Shown here piece after piece: positions 24,201 through 36,200 of a DNA stretch of 64,000 bases (its first letter is position 1; every line of letters starts with the position of its first letter). The translations under genes were made by a program, and so were the position numbers. Under the pieces are notes generated by a model. The model saw only the letters and a program-made list of their open reading frames with translations. It made no database searches and was not told the DNA's origin. The stretch is from Sipunculus nudus (lineage: Eukaryota; Annelida; Sipuncula; Golfingiida; Sipunculidae): the NCBI GenBank assembly GCA_026874595.1, contig CM049313.1, positions 78,424,659-78,488,658 on the forward strand, read 5' to 3'.

Positions 24201-27200
24201 GCTGTGTTTATGAACAGCTTGTATATAAACAAGCTCATACAACCTTCACAGAGGCATTATAGGAACTTTTTATAACAGGAATTACCTAGAGATCAAAATG
24301 TGAGAAGGGTAAATCAGAAATCACATTCTGAATAAAGGAAGATGCACAGCTGTCTTTAATGAGGTATTTAAATGGGCAGGTGGTTTTACCTTGAACTGCT
24401 GAAGAAGCTCCATCTCAGGTGTGACTGGTTTGTGTCTGTCAAGCCAGCAACAGCCAATGACAATACTTTTAAGGATGGTGACTTTTCGCGCCAGTTCCTC
24501 CTCCCATGCCTTTGCCTGGGCAAGTTGTTTGGCCTTAAGTCTGTCTGGGGACATCTGAAGTTACAAAGAACCATAAATAAAATCAGGATTCAATAACAAA
24601 AGACTGAATTTTTAGAATGGAAAGCATGCAAAATAAAGACTTTTCCAGCAGATTTATCTCTTGTGTTATCACTCACAGCTGATAAAAACTATATTTAATT
24701 ATTACTTGATCATATTTTAGAGTAAGAATCTAAGATGTAGAATTAATAAGAATGATTAAACTACAAAGATAAAACAAAACAGCTAGTATAGTAAGATTTT
24801 TCAATTGTAGAGGGAAAAATTAAAGCTTTTAAGACAACCTGAGACATGTAAAGATAACTGTAAAGAAAATAAGTATTATACACAGAACCTCTACTTCACA
24901 CATCCTGGGTGGTGATCCCAAATTGGCAGAACTCCCCCATCCAGACCTCTACAGTTTATATGTGCTTACCACTTCATCCTCTTCATCATCCTTCTCTGCA
25001 CCTTCATCATCAGAGAGGTAACCGTGAGGAACGAAGAATCCATCATCATCCTCGTCATCATCCCCGTCCTCATTCCCTTCATCTTCTCCCTGAGACAACA
25101 AACCACACCTGTAAACACTCTTCCAATCCCTGATGTTTCTTAAAGGGACAAAATCAGGAGCTTAATTATGGCAATTCTTTCACTCTATTAGTTCAGTTTT
25201 ACTTTATACAAATGTTTCCCAGCAAAACCATAAGACGGTCTCATTTCCCAGCATACGGCATTTTAACACCATGTTTTGGCTCTGCCTGTTGGTAAACAGT
25301 CTGTTTAATGTAATAAGGCCGCGTGACTGTTTAAGCCAGCAGAAATATGTATTACATATTTAGGGCCAAGTCAGATCGGGCATCTCCTGATTAAAACGTG
25401 TTTTGGCTCAGCGATGGACACGGCCCCACACACTGTGTTTATGTTTACACCTTTCATCGTGCCTGGTCCACTGTTTTTAACAGTTGTTTACAGGAGAAAG
25501 TGAACGGTTCCAGGGCAATATTTTGGCAGGTATATATATATATTTTGAAGGGAAGAAGCTATTTTTTGTGTTAACTCAACATGCTTTATAGGTGATTGGG
25601 CCCCTTTAACTAAGCCCTTATATCAAAACTTAATCTGAAATTGACATTGGCAATAACCTTTGTGAAACAACTTCTCTGTGCTTTCACCTTGCAAATGCTG
25701 TTTTTTGGTCAGTCATAAACAATGCCAAGGGGGGGGGGGGGGGGGGGGGGGGTTCTTTTCTCATTTTTTTCTGATAAATCGGCAGGACTTTGACATGATT
25801 TGGGAAATTTTACTAAAGGTCATCTGCAGTGTCATCTATCAGAATCTACATCAAATGAATCCAGCAGGTAAACTGGTCCACTTCCTAAGCAAGCATGGCC
25901 CAAGAAACTGGACCTGTTCTAAGGCAATTTATAATATGCTAGTATATTAAAATACATATTAACCCATTATATATGCTTGAATGAACAAACTCGGCACCAA
26001 TGACTTGCTGAAAAAGTTGTTCACATATTGTACTTGTCCTCCAGAATTTAACAATCTAATTGCTTCATGCATCTGATGTTGACTTCTTGGTTTAATTTAA
26101 ACATCTTAGGACATTTTTATATTAAAGATATTACAAAAGTCTTCTAATATCATCAATAAGCAAAAGGGAATTACCAGAATCCAGTATCTGAAACTACTTT
26201 GAGCTTGACAAAGGTGTAGATGAAATCATAATACAAAAAATGAAGACCAAATAAACGAAAATAGTGCTCATAATCATATCCATTCAGCATTAATTTTACC
26301 TACAAATCTCCCAAAGGGGACACACTTTTCAGTATGGACCCATCAGGCTTTTGTCTACAGCCAGTGTCAAGCAAAAGAGCTTTGCAGATGAGTCTTGGTT
26401 ACTGTAAGGTCAAAGACTCTGGCTGTATGTTGTTTATAGGTTATATGTGGAACCTCAAGAGTTAGACAGGCTCTGGCTGTAGAATGGTTATAAGTTACAT
26501 TTGGTACCTCAGAGTTAGACAGGCTCTGGCTGTATGATATTTATAAGATCATTGTGGTTTTTCAGAGTTGGACAGGCTCAGGCTGTATGTTGTTGGTAAG
26601 TGACATGTGATACCTCAGAGTTGGACAAGCTTTCTCCTGGTTCCTCTTCCTCCCATTCTTCATCACTTTCAACATCATAATCAAACACCCCCTGAAAAGA
26701 ATGAAGATTAATCTAAATTCATTATGATTTAAGAGATAATCTGGTGTGTCAGGATAACCTGTCAGGAGGACAAGTAAATTTCAAGATGGTTTATTCATGA
26801 TCATGAAAAGTCAGAGGAATATTCATACTACATTTACATTTCTGGGTTAGAGCTAGATTTACTGTGAAGTAAGCTCTTGACAGATGCCAGTTTTGTATGA
26901 CAGATACTCCCGTGTCAGGAGCCAATGTTGTCCAACCCTTGATCCCCTGTGTCAGGAGCCAATGTTATTGTTGGACCCTTGAACCCTCTGTCAGGTGCCA
27001 TTGTCAACTGAGTGAAGTTCCTTCAAACTTCCAAGATTATGATGTCATCGTAATGTATAGTGAAAACAAACAGGACAACTGAAAAACCGGCAAAACTTGC
27101 TGGGTCCTGATCTGATATTAATTTTAAGGATCCATCCTCAAATAAAAGCCATTTATCTTTCACCCCCCCCCCCCATATATAAAAATTCATTGAAAGAGTT

Positions 27201-30200
27201 TAAAAGATATTACATGCAAACAAAGACTGATTAAATTAACCTCCTAAAACCTAAATATAGGTACCTCGTCTTTGGCAAAAGGCCTGCAGGGGTTGATGAA
27301 TCGACTTTTCTTCCTCCACGTTCCGTAATAGGCAGGTCGGTAGTTCTCACGGAACTGTAGCAGCTTCACCTTCATTCTGCTTCCTTTCTTCTCTGGTTTC
27401 TCTACGATCTCGACGTCCTGCTGTACCTCCTCCTGCCAGTTCCTACAAAAATCAGGGACAAAAGGTGATTTTATAAGAGGATCATATTGTGAGTAAATTT
27501 ATCTGTGAAAATACACTGCCTGTTTGTGTCTAGTAAGAGGTGAACCATTGGTCATGTAGCTAAGCTGATGGGCTTTACCTGTGACACATGCATAATGTCA
27601 ACAAGGATTGTGAGGAACATGTTCTCACTGAAGTCCTGTGAACATATTTAAATTTTATAAAAAATAAGCCTCAAATGAAAAAATATGTTAAGTAAACTTA
27701 AAGTCTGATTCATATTGTGAAAAAATTGTGTTTTGCCACAAAGCTCGCAGAATACAGTTCAAACTGACTTGTTTCCAGTTTCCAAAGAGCTTTGATCAAA
27801 ACTGTCTGCATGTCAAGTAAACACTTTCTTGGTTATGGAAATTGTAATTGGACAACACAAGGACCTGATACTGTAGCTTAGCATCAATTAAATGTGAGCT
27901 AAAAGGTTTTATATTACTGCATTAATTAATATATTATTTCAGTTTGGTAGTTGAAAATTACATAATATCTGTGGGAATCAAACCTTTATCAAGTTTGGCA
28001 TTGATACATTGATTGGTACATTCATTTAAAGTTTACAGTCCATGTTCTATTCAGTAGACGCACAACACTGATGAATTCCACTAAATACTTCTACATACCA
28101 TGTCCTACCACTTGATTTTGCAATTAGGTCCCCTCGTCTTAGTGATGCCACATACAAGCTATCCTTAACAGTATCCTGATAAATCAAAAAGAAAACTTAA
28201 CATTTCAAATCAATCATTTCTTATTGTCATTCATTATATATTTGGATCATTATATACCCAAATCTTTTTGGAGACTAAATGTACTGGTACCTCAGACACA
28301 GATTTATGAAAGTAAGGTTGATGCAATGAGACACAGACTATCTGATCAAGTATTGCCTTAAGATAACTTTAACCATCTCATTGTGAAAAAAATGTTGGTC
28401 TATAAGTTATACAGTAGAGCGCCATATTTCTGTATGCCGAATTTTTGAAAATTCGTTTTTCCGAAAATTAAAATGGGGAACCGAAAATTTATTTGTATTT
28501 ACGAAATATATTTCGAGTATGTAAAAACCTAAAGTGAGTATTGTAATTACGAGTCACAAGGCCTGCAGTCATGTGTTAAGCCCAGTGGTGACCCTAATTA
28601 ATTAGTTCTGGGCCAATGTTGTCGCCGGAGCAAAGGTGTGAAAACTATAGCTAGCCCCGCAACGCTCGGCCCCCTGTACCCCTAGCAAGCAACTGAGCAT
28701 TTATCCAAGAGCATTTGTGTGTTATCAACCACATTTCGTTTGTACCCAAGCAAGCATAGTTCGTCGGCTTGGGACAGGATGTCATGCCAAATAAATGAGT
28801 AGTTTACTTGCATCAGCATTGGTGAGAAATATTTCATTAAACGCTTGTGCTCGAGCAGCTTTTAAATGTCCCGGTCTTCAATTGCGAGGTCGATAAGAAA
28901 CACCGTGTTCCTTGGCGATGTCATTTAACCTTTCCCTCCAGTTAATTTGCTGTCGTACTAACATGCCGCTATACCCTTGTCCGCATTTCCGAATGTTCGT
29001 TTTTACGAACAAAAAGCTTGTCCCCTGACGCTTTCGGAAAAACGGCGCTTTGCTGTACTTTCAATGGACATCAATCCTTTCAAATTCCAGTTTAACAATT
29101 TTTATTCAAAATGAACACATTTTATGTTACCCTTTATTCAAATCATGTGACTAAGGAATGTTCTGAGAAAAACTGGTCGATATTATAACTACAATACCTG
29201 ACTAGGGATGGTGGCATCAAGAGATGATTTCATGTTGTTTCGTTCCTCCTCTGACACACGACATACTGGGGCTAATCTCATGTGCTTCTTCACTTGAAAA
29301 GGCATAAATGTTCCCTCACATCCTTCATCCTACAAGAATATACAGGCAGGCATTTTACATTATTGGGTAAATATCTAACAAACAGAGGGTAACAGAACCT
29401 GGGAAAAATTACTGAATGAGAAAATTATTAAATGAGTAATTGCCTAAATAATAGGTTTACATAACACTGAGCATTACACTAAGTAAAAATATGGAATATG
29501 AAAAATTATGAATTAATTTACAGGCATTTGTTCATGGAGCATATCTGATAAACCTAACAGGTCTTTCATAACTCAAATATTAATGGGTAATGGGTGAAAA
29601 AACAGTGAAATTGAAAATACTATTTTAGCTATTATCCAAAGAAGGTGGCAGTCATGGTTATGGCTTCAAATAATGCAGGAAACATTATATATTTACAGCT
29701 CCTGCTGTTGCTGGGTTGTTTGGTACCAGATTTTACATTAAGTATGCAAATGCCTGAAATATAACATTTTTGCGATTGGGAAAATGTATCTGTATGATGA
29801 AGCCATTTAAAAAATAAGCAATTCAAGTCATACACATTTAATATCCCTTGTTCTAAGATAAAGTTGACCATACTGTGATAGCTAAAGTTAAAACAGTTTC
29901 TGTAAAGTACAAGAAAAAAGCAGAAAATACCATTTCAGCTCACAAGGAGTAAGCCATCACAGGTGGCACCATGTGCAGGCAAAAATCACATATATTTTGT
30001 AAAAAAAAAGGGGACAGGACAGACAGACATGGACCATTTTGGCAGTTTTCCCTCCAACTGCAGGGAATAGAAAAAAAAGATATTTTACAGTTTCTCATCA
30101 ACTAAACAAGAGTTGTATAAAACAAACATCAGTTTGGTTGACCAACAACACTTTTACTTTTCATACCTTGACCATTGGTGATTCAGGGCGAGGTCTTTTG

Positions 30201-33200
30201 ATGATGAAACTGTTCAAAATGGCTTTACTCTTTTCAATCTTCTTGTTCTGGAATAAACAATAAACTGTGATATACAAACAAGAAAATGTGAACATGAACC
30301 TGATAAAGTCAGAGCATTCTATAAGAAATTTAGTGGTGTCATTTTTCATGTGGATTTATATAGGCTCTTCTGATCATGAGAAGCTATATATCATTTGTGG
30401 AAAACCATCCATGTGATGTATCATGGAAACAAAACTCTTTTTTTTTTCAGGCAATCCTCTCTCTGCAACTCTGTCATGACTTTTCAATATTTCAAGAAAT
30501 TGTGCATAATCCGGGATTTAGCTCATGATCCAGGATTTTCCACTAGGAACAGTAAACCTACTAACAAAATTTTGACATTTAGAAGAACAAATATTGAACT
30601 TCAATTATTGATTAATTTATCTGAAGACTGTTCCTACCTGACACTGAATTGGCAAGAGAAACACTGTTGACCCCCCCCCCCCCCCCTTGTACCTGACACT
30701 GACAAGCTTTGACACCCACCTTTTCCTCTTCCTCTTTCTTCTTTTCCTCTTCTTTCCTTTTCTTCTCTTCTTCTTTTCTCTGCTTCTCTTCATTCTTAGC
30801 ACTGTCAAAAGCAGAAATTAATTGAGCATTCATTCTTAGCACTGCCAAAAGCAGAAATTAATTGAGCATTCATTCTTAGCACTGCCAAAAGCAGAAATTA
30901 ACTGAGCATGATTAAAACCATTTTGTGAAAAAGTCCAATTCCTTATCTCTAATTAATTTTCATTTTTTGTTTTAAACAAGAAAATCCTAGATGCCACCTG
31001 GCGATCACTGTGCAATGAATGTACCACTAATTATTGATGAGGTGCTGTATGTTTAATATTAGCAAAAACTTCTTTTTTTTTTGCAAATATCTCAAATTAA
31101 ATACCTTTGAATATGAAGCTGACCACAATATTTATAAAATTCTTAACATCATATTGGCAGATGAACATCTGTGATACATCTGAAAAAAAGTCCCCAAAAA
31201 GTTTTGTTGACAGTGATGATGTACCATTCCGGCCAAGGTCGGCAGTAAGTTTCTATAACTCAACACCTACTCCATAAGCTCCTGTTTCTTCTTCCTCTCC
31301 TCCTCCTTTATTCTCTGCTTCTCCTCCTTTTCCTTCTCCTTTGCCTCCTGCTTCTCCTTCTTCTCTTGCTCCTTCTGGCGGCGGAGCTCTTCTCGCTCCT
31401 TTTCTTTTTTGGCCTAAAATGTTAATTGATAATGAAGGTCTACAACTAGTGTAAGTGCTATAGGAGAACTTAAAAATGGGCAATATTTTGGGAGATAGTG
31501 GACCAATATATATATACAAAGGGTACTTGATATGAAAATGTTCATTTGGTTCTCTAGTTTATGAGCATCTGTTGCAAATGAAAAAAGTCAAGACATGTTT
31601 TGGCAAATTACATCTTAAGATTGGCATGTTTAGGCAGAGATAAAGTTCCAAACTGTCACAGATAAGGGGGCAGGGTTATATAAATGTCCCTGACTTAATT
31701 AATATTGAAAATATTTACTCTAAAAATCATCCCATAAACCCTGAGGTGCTTTGTTAGATATGTGCACATTCTGAAAGGCCACTTACAGAAAAACAACTTT
31801 TGCAAAAATTGGGACTCATTTGACTTGGGGCCAGGTGCCTGTCTTGAATTATTCGGGCTGGCCCCCCATGTAATAAACAGGTGGGTATTAACAGAACAAT
31901 TAGCCCTTGTTTGGTTAGGTCAGTGTTCTAGGTTTAATTTTTTTTAAAGTTTCAAAAGGATTTTCTTCAATAAATAAATATCAGATATTGGAATAAGTCC
32001 TTTACATGTGCTTACTTCAGAACAGAGTATGACTGAAGTCACACCTACCTTCTCCTCTTGTTTCTGCCTCTGCTTCTCCAGCCTGGCAGCCTCTTTCTGC
32101 TTCAGCTTCTCCATCTTTTCACGTTCCTACAAGACATCACCATCTGTTTATGCCTCTGGTAACTTTTTTCCACTACTAACACTTTCTCTTTTTGTTTGAA
32201 TTAGCAAGGATGCCTGCTTCCCTTTGTTGCATATTACAGGAATTGTTTCAGTTTAACAGCTTTCATGGACACTGATTGTAACATTATTTGCATACTTGAA
32301 AGAAACTATATTTCTCAACAGCTGACAACTAGACAAGAAGCTCCAAAACTAATAAGTTTAGATCTTTGATAAAAATTGCATGACAATATAGTATTACAAA
32401 CTTGTGGTTGCAGGCATCACTTGTGAACAGTATACCAGAACTAAAAAAGTCTTTGATTAACTTACACATGATGACATGAACCTGGAGTGGAATATATTTC
32501 AGGTGTTCAGCGTTAAATAATAACATGTCTTCTGTTCCACTGTTGATAACAGATTATCATGTCTGATTACACATGCATAATTTTTAAAAATAGGTGTTTC
32601 ACTTGAGTGGTTAGTATGCATTATGTTTAATTTAAATAAAGCTAAGGAGTAGTGCTTGTATTTATTTATGTCTTATATGGTTCTTATTACATTTAATATT
32701 CATAACTACTGTATTGATATCAATTTCAATCCTTATTTTACTACATGTATATTGAAAAGAACATATTAGGCTAATTACGGCAAATTCACCTTTTCCTCTT
32801 TCTTCTTTTGCTTCTCAGTTTCCCTCTGCAACTTTTTAGCAGAGCTTACTTTTGTCTGAAAAACAAGAGTGGGAAAATGTTATGCATGTGCACCAATTTA
32901 ATATATAGCTGACCATGTTAATAAGGTGATAACTGTCTTCCAAGGACAAAAAAAAATTATATTTTTATAATATCACTATTAAAAAGTTTTGTACATTGGA
33001 GTTTTCAGTACATGCTTAATTTTATTCATCAAAATAAAAGATACAGTAAATTTTGATAAAATAAAACATCTTTTCAAATAAAGTATACACACTGTTATTT
33101 GAATGAGGGACAAACAACATTGTGCTAATTACTATCTCAGCTATAATGACATGTGTTACTGGAAGTAATGGTCAATTTCACACCTGGTGAGTTTTACTCA

Positions 33201-36200
33201 TCTGAAGTAAAGAATTACTAACTGTGGTTGGCTTCATATTCGCGAGGCTGAAATTTCGCGATTTTACCATTTTTAATGTTTTGCGAGGGTTTCTTTTTCG
33301 CAATCTCACCAGAACCTATATCAAATCTTTGGCAAAACCATATACCTGTGTGTATTATAAAATGGGAATAAGTCATGAGTTTGTGACATTTTCATACATA
33401 ATGATGGGCCAGTACAAACAGCATAGGTGGTTTAGTTCAAAATAAGGTTTAAATTTCCCTATACCTGCAAGGATGTAATTTATTAAAAAATTCTCTCTGT
33501 TCTAACCTATTACCATACAAGTATTGATTACACTAAATAAGGACATTCTCAATTGGCTGATTATTCCTGAGGGTTTCATTTTTTGCGATTATTTCCCATT
33601 CGCGAATATCGCGAAATTAAAACCCTCGCGAACAAAAAGGCAACCACAGTATCTAATGAACATCCACACTTTCATACTGTGCTAGTAGTGGCTAAGCTGA
33701 GCCAAAACAAGCTGTCTGGAGAGGGTTACATAACACAAGTGAAAGCTCTGCTATTAGGTGGGCTTGATGTGAACAACACTTGACAAGGCGTATGAAAACT
33801 TGAATAAAATCTTCTCTTTTCAATCAATTCCTTTGAAATTTAAGATTTTGAAAGATTAAATCCTTATATATATATCCTGTGAAAATTAAATCAACAGTGC
33901 TTACAGGGAAAAAGTGTGCCATAGCCAAAGTTGGACAAGAATTAAGGTATTGATTTTTTCTGTAGGCTTATAACTTTAAAAATGTGCAAAAATCAGATCT
34001 ATTTGGGTAAACAATAGAATCTTGCTTTAATAAATTTATATCCCTGAAAAAAAAGTCTCAAGCTTCAGCAATTCATATGTTGAGTAAATATATTTCCTGA
34101 TTTAAAAAAACTGCATTATATTTGGGCCCATAATTTCAAAACAACACTCAATACTGACCTAATTTTTTGTATGTTAACAGAAAATGTATGGAACAATAGG
34201 AATACTAAATATGTTAAAAAACAGATCAGTGGTTTTGATATGAGGCAGCCTTGAGGTGTAACAATGGCTTTTCAATGGAAAAACGGAGGTTTTTCCTTTA
34301 TATTTTGAAGGAACGAAGTCCAATTTTTTGGCATATAGGAGACTTTGGGGACATCTAACTGTATGCAAAGTTTTGGATTCATAGGACCAACAGTTTTAAA
34401 ACGTGCCCTGTTAAAGGACAGATGATAGACAAAGGACCACAACTATAGCTCAGACTTATAGTCAGCTATGCTTAAAAATTCTGACCTTTTTTGTATCTGA
34501 TGTAGGAGATTCTGATGCTGAAGCTTCCCCTGACGGTGATCCTGAAGGGCTGACATCAGCTAAAACTGGAGACTCAGCATCAGTTTTTTTAGATCGGTCT
34601 TCTCCAGTTGGAGTATTGGGAGGAGTGGCAACATCAGCCTTCTCTGGGGAGGGTTCTGTGGTGCTGACAGGTGCTGCTGCAGCATCTGGGGAGGTACTTA
34701 CTGGAGTTTCTTCTGCTACATCCACAAGTTTACATTCACGCTCTTCTGTAGTGTGAGCATCAGCCTGTCCTTGGGAGCTGGATGCTGCCTGAGTGTGTGT
34801 TATCAGTACCTCATTACAGCTAGCGTTATCACTGCATGTCTCGTGATGCATGCTGGACACTCCCTCGTTGCTGCTGCTGTCATCATCCAGACATATCACA
34901 TCTTCAGTGGAGGAGGTAGAAATCTCCTGTTGCTGTGTAGTCCTGACATATTTATCCATTAGACCGACAGGACGGACAGGTGGGGTCCCCCTCTGTATAG
35001 AGGACAGCTTTCTGCAGCCTGCTGGTTCAGATGTTGATGTAACTTCATTTTCTTTTTCTTCAACAATAAGTGGTCTAGGCATTGCATCAAGCGAGTGACG
35101 GGGTGTCTTTTTCTGAGGATGAGGAAGTCCATTTTCTGCTGACAGCTTGCGTTTCTTACTGTTTGGAGTAAGCTGAGGGGGTGATGGCACTTTCTTTGGG
35201 TCTAATACTTTGAATGGTAAAGTTCCTAAAAGTAAAATTTTGAATTAAATTTAAGCAGGAGGACAAGTGTAAAACCTAAGGGACAGGGTTGGGGCCAGGT
35301 ACAGGTGAATTGGCCAGGTACAGGTACAGGTACAGGTACTTGATTTTCACAGAGTACCTAGGTACAAGTACAGGTACTTTAGAAGTACCTAGGTACAGGT
35401 ACATTAATTTTATGATTACTTCAAAGACGTTTTTTAAAGATAATAATAGTGGCATAAATTCACATATATATGCAAGTTAATATGCCTTTTTTTTCTATCA
35501 AACAATATTGAAGTCGTTAGCTGAAGAAAATTCTAAATATAAGTATAAAGTATATTATCACACTGATGGCTTGCTGATTATTTTACACTACAGATAATCA
35601 ATTTTAATACTGAAAGAGAAAAAAACGTAATAAAATGAAAATATAAATAATGAACCTGGAGTACCTTGTACCAGGTACAGGTATTAGTTCCAGGTACAGG
35701 TACAAGGTACTTCCTACTCATGACCGGCAGGTACAGGTACTCTGAAATGTGTACCTAGGTACAGGTACAAGTACCTGGCCCCATCCCTGCTAAGGGAAAA
35801 CAAACCTAAATGACACACCAGAAACTGTAATTCATTAGGCCAAAATAAAAAAAAGGTATGGTTCTCAGGCACTTTTTTTCAGAAATCAATGCGGGCGGGC
35901 GCTTTCTTTATTTTAAATTTTTTGGTATGTTTCCATAAAAATGTCAAATGATAAGGGTAAAGCAAGAAAATAACAGTTTTATTTTGCTAAATAAGTAAAA
36001 GCACTACAAAACAAGGGAAATTGTATGGTTTTATCCTCTTGAAAGAAATTCGGAGCGGCAGCAGCTCAAATTAAAAATTTTTTATTGAAAATCAAAATAA
36101 AAAGTTTTGATGCGGGGGTTAAAAATTGATGCGGGCTGTGCCTGAGAACCATACCTTTAATTTTTTTTGGCCTTAGATAACTGCTGAATCAATGGCGCTC

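Larger units (their letters stand above)
32856..34485 (-). other. CHAF1A intron 3, almost wholly transposon-derived
   Basis: Of 1,630 bp, about 32965-34479 matches the family A repeat copies at 48.5-50.5 kb and 60.3-62.2 kb in the window, with a separate TA-flanked MITE nested inside. Only about 6 bp at the donor side and about 110 bp at the acceptor side are not attributable to it. Confidence 0.8.

Noticed and set aside
30612-30848. Lys/Glu-rich minus-strand frame running through exon 7 into the upstream repeats and the poly-C run
   Set aside because: Only 30720-30801 is flanked by splice signals and fits the phases of exons 6 and 8. The extensions are intronic repeats.
31253-31270. Exon 6 ending at the in-frame TAG as a short CHAF1A product
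   Set aside because: The donor GGA|GTAGGT lies just before the stop and gives the correct phase for exon 7, so the TAG is intronic.
35188-35190. Apparent Met start inside CHAF1A exon 3
   Set aside because: The codon is GTG (Val35), and the frame continues upstream through exons 2 and 1 to a proper ATG.
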